This document shows positions 31,286-44,519 of a stretch of 64,000 nt of DNA, one piece after another (the stretch's first letter is position 1; each line of letters begins with the position of its first letter). The position numbers were made by a program, and so were the translations under genes. This DNA is from Owenia fusiformis (taxonomy: Eukaryota > Annelida > Polychaeta > Sabellida > Oweniidae), in contig CAIIXF020000002.1 of NCBI GenBank assembly GCA_903813345.2, positions 5,370,001 to 5,434,000 on the forward strand, in the 5' to 3' direction. The notes beneath the pieces were generated by a model. That model was not told the origin of the DNA. It worked only from the letters and a program-made list of their open reading frames with translations, and searched no databases.

Positions 31286-34239
31286 TAGGCGATCAGCCTG
31301 GGGGGGGGGGGGGGGTGGTCGGTATCAAATTAGGGGAATAATCGCCATAGTGATTTTTGGGAAGGTTAAGACCTCTAGAGTAAGAAAATATGTGATAGCA
31401 TTGTAACAGTTGTAGCTAAATGGGTGTAATCACCCTTTTTTCAAAATGGCCGCCGGTGCACGTGTCACAATATAAGAGTGGGTATATCTAAGCACACTGA
31501 GATGCAAAAACTGTGATTTTAGGACCTATGTCTAGGTTTTAGGGGTCAAGGATTTCATTTATGTCTAAATCTAAGTCATCAAACAATTGTTTCTTATAGA
31601 AATCCAAGATGGCCACCAAAATGGGTGCAAAAACGAATATTTAACTCCTGTTAATGCTCAATAAACACTTAAGGACAGTGATTTTGGAGCCCATGTCTAC
31701 GTTTTAGGGGTCAAGAATTTGATTTATGTCTAAATCTGAGTCATCAGATAATTACTTTTAATAGAAATCAAAGATGGCCACCAAAATGGATGCCAAGTCG
31801 AATATGTAACTATTAATTTAAGCTCAAAGAATAGTGAATAACAGTGATTTTAAAGACCATATCTAGGTTTTAAGGGTCAAGGATTTGACTTATGTCTAAA
31901 TCTAAGTCATCAAACAATTACTTTAAATAAAACTCCAAGATGGCCACCAAAATGGGTGCCAAATGAATATTCAACTATTAATTTAAGCTCAAAGAACAGT
32001 GATTTTGGAGCACATGTCTGCGTTTTAGGGGTCAAGGATTTCATATATGTCTAAATCTGAGTTATCAAACAATTACTTTATATAGAAATCCAAGATGGCC
32101 ATCCAAATGGGTGCCAAAATGAATATTTAACTATTGTTTTAAGCTCAAAGAACAGTTAAGAAGAGTGATTTTGGAGACAATGTCAAGGTTTTAGGGGTCA
32201 AAGGTTTCATTTATGTCTAAATCTGAGTTATCAAATAATTGCTTTTCATAGAAATCCAAGATGGTCACCAAAATGGGTGCCAATAACAAGTAAATTTTGA
32301 TTTAAGCTCAAAGAACAGTTTATAACAGTAATTTGAGACCATATCAAAATTTTTGGTGTCAATAATTTCAGTTATGTCAAAAACTATAACTAATTCCTTT
32401 TCCTTTAATTGGATCCAAGATGGCTTCCAACATTGCTGAGTGAAAATAAGCTTTATTATCTAAAATAGAGGAGTTAGAACATTAATTTTTGATATTTTAA
32501 GTTTGTGAGGTCAATGATTTTAATTTTGTCTTTAATAAAATCAACAAACAATTTATTTATATAGATATCCAAGATGGCCCCCAAAATGGCTGCCAAAATG
32601 AATTCATATAACTATCCATTTAACCACATGGATCACCAAGAACAATAATTTTGGAAGCAATGTTTACTTTAAGGAGGTCAAGAATTTCAGTTATCTAGAG
32701 CATATGCCATGAAACAATCTGAGATTAATATCAGAATTCAAGATGGATGCCAAAGTGTTAAAATCACTAAAAGGTAAAAAAAATAAGAACAGACAATAAC
32801 ATGAAAATTTGCGAAATAAAGTCTTATGATCATCGCATTAGCAATATTACTGTAATTTGCCTTCCTTTCCCTTAGTTTTGTTGTGGCTCAGTATCATAAA
32901 CATTGACTATAGAAAGAAGTAGACTGCCCATGGGAAGAAGTAGTTTATTGGATGGAAAAGATCAAGAAAAAGAAATTCCTCAAAGACAAGTGTATCATAC
33001 ACCAGAAAGAGTTTGATGAAGATAAACATTTTAGTCACTCCTCAAAATGTGACTCTGCAGCCATTTTGGTGGCCATCTTGAATATCAAAATAAAGGAATT
33101 ATTTTATGACTTAATTATAGACAAAATTGAAATTCTTGGCCTCTTAAACCTGGACATGGTCTCCAAAATCACTGTCCTTAACTGTTCTTTGAGCTTAGAT
33201 CAATAGTTACATATTCATTTGAGCACCCATTTTGGTGGCCATCTTGGATTTCTTTAAATAAAAAGTAATTATTTGATTACTTAGATTTAAACATAAATGA
33301 AATCTTTGGCCCCTACAAACTAGACCGAGTCTCCAAAATTACTGTTCTTAACTGTTCTTTTAACTTAGTTTTAACAATAGTTGCATATTCATTTTGGCAT
33401 CCATTTTGGTGGCCATCTTGGATTTCTATAAAAAGTAATTGTTTGATGACTTAGATTGAGACATAAATGAAACCCTTGACCCTTAAAACCAAGACATGAT
33501 CTCCAAAATCACTATTCTTTGAGCTTAAATCAATAGTTACATTTTCGTTTTGGCACCCATTTTGGTGGCCATCTTGTATTTCTATGAAAATGTAATTATT
33601 TGATGACTCCGATTTAGACATAAATTAAATCCTTGACTCTAGAACTGTGACATGCTCTCCAAAATCACTGTTCTTAACTCTCCTTCGAGCTTAAATCAAT
33701 GGTTACATACTGGTATTCGTTTTGGCATCCATTTTGGTGGCCATCTTGTATTTCTATGAAAAGGTAATTATTTGATGACTCCGGTTTAGACATAAATGAG
33801 ATCCTTGACTCTAGAACTGTGACATGATCTCCAAAATCACTATTCTTAACTGTTCTTCGAGCTTAAATCAATGGTTACATACCGGTATTTGTTTTGGCAC
33901 CCATTTTGGTGGCCATCTTGGATTTCTATAAGAAGTAATTGCTTGATGACTTAGATTTCGGCATAAATAAAATCCTTGGCCCTTAAAACCCCAGCATAGG
34001 CCCTAAAATCACAGTTTTTGCATCTCAGTATGCTTAGATATACCCACTCTTATATTGTAACACGTGCACCGGCGGCCATTTTGAAAAATGGGTGATAACA
34101 CCCATTTAGCTACAACTGTTGCAATGCTATCACATAGTTTCTTACTCTAGAGGTCTTAACCTTCCCAAAAATCACTATGGCGATTATTCCCCTGATTTGA
34201 TACCGATAACCTAAATTTTGGGGTGAAGCTGATGGCCTA
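31286..34239. mobile_element. ~3-kb foldback element with subrepeat-built inverted arms
   Basis: The outer ~350 bp of each side are near-perfect reverse complements: 'tcggtatcaaattagggg' versus 'cccctgatttgataccga', then 'ctctagagtaag', 'gctaaatgggtg', 'gcacgtg'. Inward, the left arm has eight subrepeats with CAAGATGGCCACCAAAATGG (31606, 31771, 31937, 32092, 32258, 32418, 32571, 32740). The right arm has six in reverse (33061, 33228, 33402, 33558, 33730, 33901), a period of about 165 bp. A loop of about 300 bp (about 32760-33050) has no transposase. The structure is that of Drosophila FB-type foldback elements. Confidence 0.85.
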
Positions 34240-34636
34240 AAGGTTGTAGGTGACATTTCCTTTATAATTCTTACAAAACATGCGGTATGACTACAACAGT
34301 AGGTACGGTAGTCTTTAGGAACCATTGTATTCATCAGCTCTTCTCACCTTTACGCCCACTGGGCCAAAAATCGAAAGTAGTACACTTATACGCCCATGGC
34401 ACAAGACAAAATCGTATGGAATAAATTGCAATAAGATGGTTATTAAGCTTGTTATTATGGTCTTACTAGTGGTTATTATTGAGTAATGGTACAGGTATCC
34501 GATATGGTATTGCAGCTTACACTTAAGTAATGGTACACGTATCCTTGGATTTTAGGCCCGAATACCGAGGTTTATTTTTTTGATTATCGTGTATTATTAT
34601 TTTGTGTTAATATTAGTTAACCATCTAACTATTGGC

Positions 34637-34727
34637 TACCCTTTGCATTCGTTTGACTTCACTTCTTAAAATAGAGCTTCGTCTTCGTCTTGTAGTTTAA
34701 CTACATGTAGACTCTGCACGCAGGGTA
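34637..34727 (-). mobile_element. 91-bp MITE with 9-bp target duplication, copy 1
   Basis: TACCCTTTGCATTC to CTGCACGCAGGGTA with imperfect TIRs, flanked on both sides by ACTATTGGC. A 9-bp duplication is typical of Mutator-like transposition. Inverted relative to copies 2-4. Confidence 0.85.
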
Positions 34728-34770
34728 ACTATTGGCATGATATTGATAACCTTGTTATATTAATATAGCG

Positions 34771-35009
34771 CATAGGCGTAGCCAGGGGGATGCGATGGGA
34801 TGCGATCGCACCCCCCCCCCTCCATAACCAATGAAAATAGAACCATTAGATAGAAGAGAAAAGTCTTAAAATGCTTTTTTTGAAGCTTCTAGCTCGATTT
34901 TGAACGAAGTTGCACCAATTTTTGTAAAATTCAAAACAAATCTTCAAAAACATTTTTAATGCCACGATCGCACCCCTTCCCCCCCGACTGAAAGCTGGCT
35001 ACGCCACTG
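34771..35009. mobile_element. 239-bp MITE with GGCGTAGCCAG ends
   Basis: Left CATAGGCGTAGCCAGGGGG and right CTGGCTACGCCACTG are inverted; inner 'tgcgatcgcaccccccc' and 'cgatcgcacccc' repeat. A fragment of the same family lies at 38079-38115. Confidence 0.75.
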
Positions 35010-35244
35010 TTACGTGTAATCAATACGCTACATTTTGTATGTTCAATTTGTATACTAAAAACTGTTATTAATCCACAGATTTAGATGAAGACAAGATAAA
35101 AATCCGAATCAAGAATGAAAAGGTGTCTAAGTATATAAATCTTAAGGGTAATGCATATTTGAATTAAACAGAGGCGGGTTAATTTATATTGTACTATGAA
35201 TTACGCTATTATTCAAAATTGCAGCTAAGATGCCTGTTTTATGA

Positions 35245-35332
35245 TACCATGCGTGCAGAGTCTAGTTAAACTACGTATACACTAAGACGAAGCTCTCTTT
35301 TAAGAAGTGAAGTCAAACGAATGCAAAGGGTA
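35245..35332 (+). mobile_element. 88-bp MITE with 9-bp target duplication, copy 2
   Basis: Same element as 34637-34727 in the opposite orientation. Perfect flanking 9-bp repeats GTTTTATGA at 35236-35244 and 35333-35341. Confidence 0.9.
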
Positions 35333-36174
35333 GTTTTATGAAAAATATCACGAAAGATGTATTCTAGATATCAGTAGTATTCTCAGAAATTTATTATCCG
35401 AAACGGATAACATCTGGCCACTCAGACAAACAATCGCAGACATTGGCTAAGCTTGTTTATTTAACAGTTAGATTTGTTGACTTACCGATCCGTATTTCAA
35501 TCTCCGGGAAGACGTTCTTTTCACTTTGTATTTGCGTGCAGTGTAATATAAGTTGATACTTTTGTTCAAAAATGTACTTTTAATGGCCATTTTATGCCTT
35601 TTATTTTCAAATTATGTTTTGATGTAAGTGTGAAAAGTCAAGAAACGTCAACCCCAACTTTTAATTAAAAAATGTTGGTTAATCACTTATGGCAAATCAC
35701 AAGGTTGATGATGTCAACGGACCATGATCGTGGAAGGCTATCAATATCAGGTGTATATCGGATAGAAAATAAATATAGCTAATTTTTCGCACTGATATGA
35801 TGATGACTATTCTGGCGAATCGGGTAGATATTTCTCAGTTTTTTTCCGATAATAAAACTATTCATTTCTATCAATTTAACAAACAGGGTCCTTTGAATGC
35901 ACATTAAAACTATAAAAGTATTTATTGGGCGTACATACTCGTTCTGTCATGTTACTTTCATTTCATTTGCAAGTTGTCCACATATTAATCCAGCGTTTTG
36001 TTTAATCAAATTTCCCGCCCCTTGAGGTTTCCGACTGTAAAACTTAATATTTAATACTAACCAATGCATCAGTTAATATTTTCAGAATACAAAATTTTCC
36101 ATTTTTATTTCTCTAATAGATAAAGTCTCATTTTGAATCTGTTCGTGTATTAAAGAGTATGCTTTTATAATGCT

Positions 36175-36306
36175 GTGGTCACATTTGCTCAGATTTTCAG
36201 CACCGGCGCCCGGCCGATGAGTATTTTGTTCAAAATTGTATTCAATTCTGAACAAGATACTCAATCGGCCGGGCGCCGTAATGAAAATCGGAGCAAATGT
36301 TACCAA
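36175..36306. mobile_element. 132-bp hairpin MITE with CGGCGCCCGGCCGAT core
   Basis: Left arm 'tggtcacatttgctcagatt' and right arm 'ggagcaaatgttacca' are inverted, with inner 'cggcgcccggccgatgagta' mirrored by 'actcaatcggccgggcgcc'. The overlapping open frames on both strands are products of this palindrome. Confidence 0.85.
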
Positions 36307-36362
36307 GTCATAACTGATGAAAAATCAAGTGAGAACATGAACATGGATAATAGGGGCACTAT

Positions 36363-36446
36363 TACGCTGCGTGCAGAGTCTAATTATAAACTACGAGAAG
36401 ACGAAACTCTCATTTAAGAAGTGAAGTCGAACAAATGCAAAGGGTA
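36363..36446 (+). mobile_element. 84-bp MITE with 9-bp target duplication, copy 3
   Basis: TACGCTGCGTGCAGAGTC to GCAAAGGGTA. Flanks GGGCACTAT and GGGTACTAT are a 9-bp duplication with one mismatch, so it is probably older than copy 2. Confidence 0.82.
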
Positions 36447-36714
36447 GGGTACTATAGAAGGGGATCATATAAAAGCATGATCTATTTTACAACGCCTTTA
36501 AGTTTTGTTGCCCTTTGTGCATTTCAAAAATAAAATATCTTAATCTGATTTGTTCCACCTTTCTTTTCGCTCAGTTCTGCAATATTATGTCCATATGTTG
36601 TTTAGGATTATGTCATTTGCGAAATAGCTGTAAGACATTATGAGAATGAATATGGGAGATTCCACGATAATGTTGTTCACATGATTTTATACACATACCT
36701 GCACAACAATCGCA

Positions 36715-36893
36715 GACAGAAGTCTTAATATTGTCCAATAAAAATTAAGAATCTAACATTTAATGATAACAAAAGGATTAATTGCTTAGTTCTCTTTGTT
36801 TTAGTCTTTGTTTTCTTAAATGCGGAAGTGTACCAACATCACCTAGATTACATAAGAGATCATCTAACAGTCTAAAATTGCTTTTAATTGCAA
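36715..36893. repeat. Direct repeat, first copy (second at 37213-37397)
   Basis: Both contain 'gaatctaacatttaatgat', 'acaaaaggattaattgct', 'gcggaagtgta' and 'catctaacagtctaaaattg', about 500 bp apart. Origin unknown. Confidence 0.7.
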
Positions 36894-38339
36894 GTTAATG
36901 CATTCCGACCAAAATTTGTATACCTGTAATTTGGGGGGGGGCGATGTTACATCACATAACTACAACGTTCATATATAAATATACAATAAGCATGTCCGTA
37001 TAAAAGCTAAAATTATAAAAACTCATTTCAAAGTCATTCTGTTCATGGAAGCGTCAAGTTATGAAAAACAATGCTAAACACTCAAAAAAATCGACTTGAT
37101 TACCTTTGAAAACTTCTTGAGAGGAAATGAACAAATGTATTTTTCTAACTCATTAGAGCGTCTGTCTGATTGAAATACTATTTTTTAAATACAAACATAA
37201 ATGATTTAATCTTGGTCAGAAGTCTGAACATTGTCCAACAAAATAATAAGAATCTAACATTTAATGATTACAAAAGGATTAATTGCTATATACATTAGTC
37301 TTTGTCTTAGTCTTTGTTTTTCTAACGGCGGAAGTGTATCAACATCACCTTGATTACAGAAGAGATCATCTAACAGTCTAAAATTGCTTTTAATTCCCGG
37401 GTTTTAATTACATTTTATGTATAGACTTTTTGCCTCTATTCTCATTTTTAAACCTGTTTCTGTTTGCTTATTTAACAATTGTGATAAATTATTCAGTTAG
37501 TGTCGAAATCAAAACAATTTTCTACTTTATAGTCCCCTCCTCTTGCACTGACTAAATATTAAAATAAGCCAGTCTGATTGCGAATTTACAAATCCTGTAA
37601 AAGTAGCTCCAAACCGCCTTTTAATCAGAGAAAACAATAAGTTGATTCATCTGATTGCGAAAATACGAATCAATCTGATTATCTGATCCCCATGCTATTT
37701 GATTCGTGCATCATCTACAAGTCAGTCGGGCAAGGGTGAAATTATTTCATTTGAAAACAGAAATAAATATCAGAACCCCTCTAGCATAACTATTCGGAAG
37801 AAATTCATAAAAAAAATAAGGTACACAACTGATGAAGGGTCGCACACAATGCACGCACCCCTCTCCTCCTCCTCGGTGTTTGCCCACACACGACCATATT
37901 TGACAATTTTTCTAAAAGCGTTTTCCCCGGGAATATAGGTGTAGCGGTTGCCAGAAGTCGCACAGCTTGGGAGTCAGGGTATCCTAATCAATGCCTCAAC
38001 GCCTGACGGGTCTGATATTTAGAGGGGGCGCAAGAATTATTAGGGGGCGGGGTAAACGTGAAAGTTGCATAAATATCCATAGGCGTAGGGGGGGGGGGGT
38101 GCGATGGATGCGATAACAATAGGCTTTATATATGCTTTAATGTTTTATTTAGCATGATGCTTTTATGTAGGCTATTAATTACAGTTCTTTTTGCAATATA
38201 AAACTGGTATGTTTATGCAAATTCCGATTGGACTAATATAAAGGGATATTGTTTCATTATGTGGACTTGAGAAAGTACGACATACTCATTGCTTTCAACC
38301 CAAAACTTAAAATAGGAAGTTATCAAGATTCCAAGAACA

Positions 38340-41300
38340 CGATATAGACAGGTTCCAATTCTAATAATTCAAGTTTTTGAGGCATTTTTTAGAAAAAGCA
38401 ACAGACCTATTTTTACTCGATCAGTTTTTCAAGCTGATAAAGATATTAAAAGATGACAGCTCAACGGGGTGGTCGTGACACTGAATTTTGGCATGTTTAC
38501 CCCCCTAGGAAAATATTCTAGGGGGTACTATGAAACTAGTTCATAACTCAAAGGATATATGAGCTATTGTTCTGAGTTGTACACCATACATTGCTAGAAC
38601 ATATATGAATACTATCCTAAAGTTATAGGTTGATACCCTTGTTGGTCTCAGAAAAATACAATAAACAGGAAAAAGATACGCAATTTTTGTCTTGACAATT
38701 TTATATTTGTAGCTTCAAGCAAAATATGACAGCTTTAACAGCTCATAGTAGTATTCTAAAAACATTTCCAGGCTATATGGGGTATTGTAATACATCTATT
38801 TTAGTTATGAAGTACTATTTTGTAATTTTAATATGACTTTATAGTGCCCTACCCCTGGAAAATTGAAGAAAGTGGATGTGGTGAATTTAATCATTTTGCA
38901 GCATTAAGTTAGAAACATGTATTGATAGACACCAAATCAATAAATTCATACCATCATCAAATGTTAGGTGACATTCTAATTCATTTATTACTAGAATATA
39001 GGACTTAAGATATTTTATATGTAAGTTTTCAATTTAGTACATGTATCATAATGAAATCTAGTGTAATCACATACTAGAGAGAACATTGACATAAAGTCTA
39101 AACATTATAATCATCAATTGATCTCATTTGAGCAACTAGACTATGGTGGTCATCATGCACAAGTAATGTACTACAGTGCCCCATGTACTAGGGCACGAGT
39201 CATTTGAGCCATATATACCTCCTGGTATATACCTTTACAACCCATTCAGAAGGGTCATTTACAATGTGCAAAACATGGCAAAAGTTCCCTAAAACTGTTA
39301 GTTCTCATCATCTGACCATATAGCAGAGTCCTCATTAAGCCATGAAGCATCACAGCCAGATGTTAGAAAAGTAGCTAAGAATCTTTTTTATTAACCAAAG
39401 ATGACTTTCCCACCGATGTTGCATCACACTGTACTGTCAACTGTACATGTTGCTTTCAATTTTGTTTACTCTACATAGATCTGATTCTGCATTTAAATAC
39501 CAAGACTTCAGTTTACTTCAACTGTCATGACTAAAGCATTTGATAGTATTTACATAATAATGTTATAAAGGAGCATGTAGGTTATCGCAAACAACTTCAG
39601 ACAATGGTCCTTTTTCCATATAGCTTTGAAATCTCGCTAAGGTCTTGTTTTTAATGAGATTTTAGGAGATCTGCATTTTTAACCATTAAAAACTAATGTT
39701 TTCTTCCATCTGATGGCATATTTGAATTCTGTGAGTAATTCTCTATCAAAACAACTTTGATATGCACTGTAATTTACCATTATTCAATTTCTAATGATTT
39801 ACTGGTTGTCTAAAAAAGGTCAGGCTAAATCCCCATTGACACAATGCTGAAAAACCTTAAAAAGTTCATTTAATCTTCCAAGGATCACAATTTTAATGTG
39901 AAATCACAATCCACATGTCAATAAGATCATAAAGTTACATTCCAATGATGTTTTAAGTTGATCCAAATGGAATTACTTCTTAAATCAAGAAATTAAATAA
40001 GTGACTCTGGCAATACATTTACATGTATTCTAGCCCTACCCAAGCTCTACCAATACCCATGATGCCATCTACATTTATATGGAAAAAGGTCAATTCTAAC
40101 TTGAATTATGAATATTTTCTGACCATGAACATATTTATATCTTTTAGATCTATTCATTATCTTCAAGAAAAGTAAATATAATGATTAATCAGACCTAAGT
40201 GATATTAAAGGGAATGGCCCAATCAACATACTTTTTACTAAAAATGATGACCTAGTTTATACCAAAGATGCAACCTTTAATTATATTGTTGAATGCATAA
40301 TTAGAATATGCTTTAAGACATGTTCTATTTCCTAAGAAGAAAAGTGGATTGCTCCAGGGACTTTAAAGACACTGAATTTGGATGACCAAAATGAACTGAA
40401 ACCAATGGATAGCATGAATTTTTTCAAAGGGGAGATAACATGGGAACACTAATCTTAGGGGAATTCAGTTTTCGTTCAAGAGCTATTTGATATATTAAAA
40501 TAAAGAAAAGTAATGCATTAAACATTGTTAAAATGATTGCATTTTTGGTGAAAATGAGGTCAACAACTTTGAAAAAATATATTGATGGGTTGATTGCTAG
40601 TGAAATATCTCGGAGTCCGATTGACTTTATTATCCCTGTATACCTGTCTTCATGGTCAGGAAATAGTCATAATCAAAGATATAACTGTCTGAAATTGTTT
40701 GTGATAACTTACCTGAACATTTGCAGGTCAAATCAGGAGTGACACAATTTATTTCCACCAAATTTTTGACATGTCTTCAAATATACGATAGTATTTTCTT
40801 CATTTCACTTGTGAAATTTATTGATTGACCTGAGATCGTATCATATCTTTATGACATAGATGCGAAATAGCCATATTGAACTTTAATGAATGTTGTTTGC
40901 CACTTTTCGACAATTTCGTCAAAATTTGGGGGTTTTGGGGGAGGGGTACAATTAAGTAAAAAATTCACCTGATTCAGACTATCCTTAAATGAGCACTGAT
41001 TCACCCGAGAGCATAACTTTTCCAAAACATGTTAGTGTTATTTTTGGACCACTCACATTGATGTTTCGTCTAATTTTCCCTCAGAGTTTCCTTATCATTG
41101 TCTTAGGCCATATTTGTTGAGATATATGAATGTTCATTATTAAAATCTTGCCTTCCTTTGCAGTTGGAGAAGACTCGGCATTAGGTGTTATAAGTCCCAG
41201 ACCACGATAAATAAAAAATAACAACACAATGACATAGAACTGATAAACGTTTTCTCTTGTGTGTGTCAGCCATGGTCTACCAAATTAATTGCTATTCAGT

Positions 41301-42420
41301 GGGAAGAAACTCATTTTTCAGTTTCCATTTTAATTTCCTGACAAATAGAGCGATCATCCCAGCATTTTTTCTATGATCTATATATTTATGTGCCTTAGCA
41401 ACTTCTGTTTTAGAGAACAATAAAACAATAGAAAAGATTACTTTACCATAATTCTAATCATCCCACATTGTAGACATATTTAGAATTAAAAATATGAAGA
41501 GAATGACAAAACCTCTTAAAACACATTTCTTAGGAAACAAATAGTGTGGTATTCTTGTTACTATGGCAACAGAGTTTTTTCTTTTTGTCATTTTTGTCAT
41601 ACAGATTACCTATCATACCAGGACCAAATCCTCTTAGATATATAGGTTTCTTATAGTATCCCCTGCAGATTTCATCGGAGTATAAGGAAAATGCTCTGAA
41701 GAGGGATGCCCAAGGATGCCACTTAACAGTTCTGGTATTTTTGAGGTCCCAACCCTCTATTCATGGGAATAGTTAACCATTGTAAAGCTACTCATGGTTA
41801 ACTGACAGAATTGATTGTATCTTCAACTAAGAAGTCAATAAAATGTTAAAACCAGAAGAAAACCACACCAACTTTCTTCTATTTACCAGGGGTAGGGCAT
41901 TATAAAGTCATATTAAAATTACAAAATAGTACTTCATCACTATAATAGATGTATTACAATATCAAACATAACTTGGGAATGTTGTTAGAATACTACTTTG
42001 AGCTGTTAAAGTTATCATATTTTGCTTGAAGCTACAAATATAAAATAAGCAAGAAAAAATGACAAAAATTGCATATTTTTTCTAATTAATTGTATTTTTC
42101 CGAAACCAACAAAGATATCAACCTATGACTTTAGGATAGTATTCATCTCTGTACTAACACTGTATGCTGTAGAACTCAGAACAATAGTTTATATATCCTT
42201 TGAGTTATGAACTAATATTATAGTACCCCCTAAGATAATTTCCTAGGGGGTAAAAACGCTAAAATGCAGTGTCGTGACCACCCCGTTGAGCTGTCATCTT
42301 TTAATATCTTTATCAGCATGAAAAACTGATCCAGAAAAAATAGGTCTGTTGCTTTTTCTAAAAAATGCCTCAAAAAGTTTTTCCCTTGAGATATTCTGAA
42401 ATTGGAACCTGTCTAATACG
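38340..42420. mobile_element. ~4.1-kb element with ~550-bp inverted ends
   Basis: The left arm 38340-38884 and right arm 41862-42420 are reverse complements: 'tagacaggttccaatt', 'agatgacagctcaacggggt', 'tcctaggggg', 'gccctacccctgg'. The inner 3 kb (38885-41861) is AT-rich, with no open frame above about 70 codons and no recognised transposase. It is either a non-autonomous long-TIR element or a decayed autonomous one. Confidence 0.8.
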
Positions 42421-43251
42421 TTTGTAAAATCCCGGCGATCGAAATGCAATCAAACTTTCGCAATCAGGTGCCTAATTAGTCTTTTGATCTCTAAAGTTTT
42501 ACGACTGAACGTTTCAATGAACTCGTGAGAAGCAAACGCAATCATCATATAAACGTTTTTGAAAAGTCAGTCTCGGAAGAATTTTCCAAGCATTCCCTGC
42601 TTCGATGCGTTTTTATTGCAAGGGCCGTTTAGCGCCGATATAAATTCATTTTAGGGCATTAGGGTTGTGCTTTATTTGTTTTATTTATAAATGTGTACGA
42701 CACTTTAATGAATTATTTTTAGGGTTACAATGCATATTTGACTTTTCCCTCAAAACGTTTAAAATTCATCTTTATACTTTTCTTAGTTTGCTTCAATAAA
42801 ATTTAACATTGGATCCCAGACAGTTATCAAATTCTCAGACATTTGATTAATATAGATATTTGTACTTCCGTTGACCAGTGGTGCTGGTGTGACTGAGATT
42901 CGAATCTAATATGTTTCATTTTTATGTAAATTGAGAGGAATAAAATTTTATTTTAAGCGTTTTAACAATCTTAACGTTTGGCGTGCAGCTCAACTTAATA
43001 CACAATCAAAGGTCAGAATACAGAAATAAGAATATGCCTTTTATTTGTTATTCAAGCTCCAGCAATATCCCCGTTATAAAACCAAAATAACTGCGGTTAG
43101 GTACCATATCTTGATTACAGTTAAGACAGGCCATCTCATTTTGGTATGCCAGAGCCACTCTTCGTTAAACAGTGCCAAAATATATAAGTCAGAGCCAAAA
43201 ACAAGACTATTTTTATATTTAAATCCCCTCACCTTGTCAATGTCTATGCCT
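42421..43251. other. Non-coding stretch
   Basis: Nothing recognised. Confidence 0.45.
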
Positions 43252-43663
43252 CAGGCCTGTCAACTTGGGAACACCTAACATGAGTGACTTGGAAATGTTG
43301 AACACCTCCCCTCTAAATGTGGACACCTTGGTCCAAATCTGAACACCTCGATCCAAATTTTGAACACCTTGGTTTAAATTTTATAGGTAGGTACGAACAT
43401 TTTCGGACGGAATGCGTGACATATTAGTGATTCGCGTGAAAAGTCCGAACGAAATGCGTACGTTTTTTTTCGGCGTTCGTATTTTTGCTGTGTAGACGAA
43501 CTTTTTTAGAAATTTTTCTACAGAAATTTTTTTGCTTGACAATTACCAGGTAAAATGCGTATTTGCGTGACATTTTCTGTCACGCAAAAATAACTGGCGT
43601 GACTTCAAATTCTTCAGCAAATGCGTGACAAATACGCAAATTGCGGGACAGTTGACAGGCCTG
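43252..43663. mobile_element. 412-bp MITE with CAGGCCTGTCAACT ends and 6-bp target duplication
   Basis: Left CAGGCCTGTCAACT and right AGTTGACAGGCCTG are perfect inverted ends. ATGCCT occurs immediately outside both (43246-43251 and 43664-43669). The interior starts with four variants of 'aacaccttggtccaaat'. Confidence 0.85.
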
Positions 43664-44519
43664 ATGCCTGCATCTGGTTTTCCCACCTTTGGGAGGGAGC
43701 CAATATACACATAGATTACTTACTGGCCATGGACAGGGGGGGGGGCACAGAAACGAACATTCTGGGGTCATAAGGGATACTTGGGGAAGAGGGCGAAAAA
43801 TAAAAGGTAAAATAACAGACGAAATTACCCCTTCTTTCAGTTTTACGCCCAGGGCTTATATGCGAGAAAATCCGGTACCAGAGTATCGCAATAATGTAAA
43901 ATAATGATTTCTCATTTTTGAAAAGAAATGCCAATTTTTAGCCACTGATTGATTATGTAAATATATATTTTCTTTGTTTCATACGTCGGAGAAAATAATC
44001 CATATTACACCTTTGATGTCTAACGAAGAGTTTTCTTTTGAAAAACCATTGAAAACTCCATGTAAGCCAAATTTTATTGTATAAAAACGTTATGTAATGA
44101 TTTTTAATAAAATATTGTGTCCGTGGGTGGTCGTTATATCACGAGGCGTCAGCGTGGCATCTTTTTCTAGTTCATGTATTTTCTGTATTATATTTTAATC
44201 ATTGAATTTAAAAGGCGAATCTATTAAGACACTTTCAACGGTCAAGGCATTTTAACAGTTAATTTAAACCCAAGATCTACCCCGTAATAATACTTAAAAA
44301 TGTCAGACAAAATATATCAAACAAATTCCACTGAGGAAAATGACATAATTCTAGCACATATTAAAGCAACAATTACATAAATCCTACATGTACGATATTC
44401 ACTTAGGATGTATCGGACAGGCATAGTTAAGGGCCAGAGAAACACTTTTTTAAATAAAGATGGCAGTTCGATCAATCCGTTGTTTATGTTACGCAGAATA
44501 TGGCATCTATTCATGGTTG

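Larger units (their letters stand above)
35010..38339. other. Intergenic, mobile-element rich
   Basis: No gene supported. It contains the MITEs at 35245, 36175 and 36363, a ~180-bp direct repeat (36715-36893 and 37213-37397) and a GGCGTAG fragment (38079). Confidence 0.5.

Noticed and set aside
32952-33206. 84-codon plus-strand frame starting MEKIKKKKFLKDKCIIHQKE
   Set aside because: Crosses the loop and the right arm of the foldback element; its second half is subrepeat sequence.
36082-36417. Pair of similar open frames on opposite strands
   Set aside because: Symmetry products of the hairpin MITE at 36175-36306.
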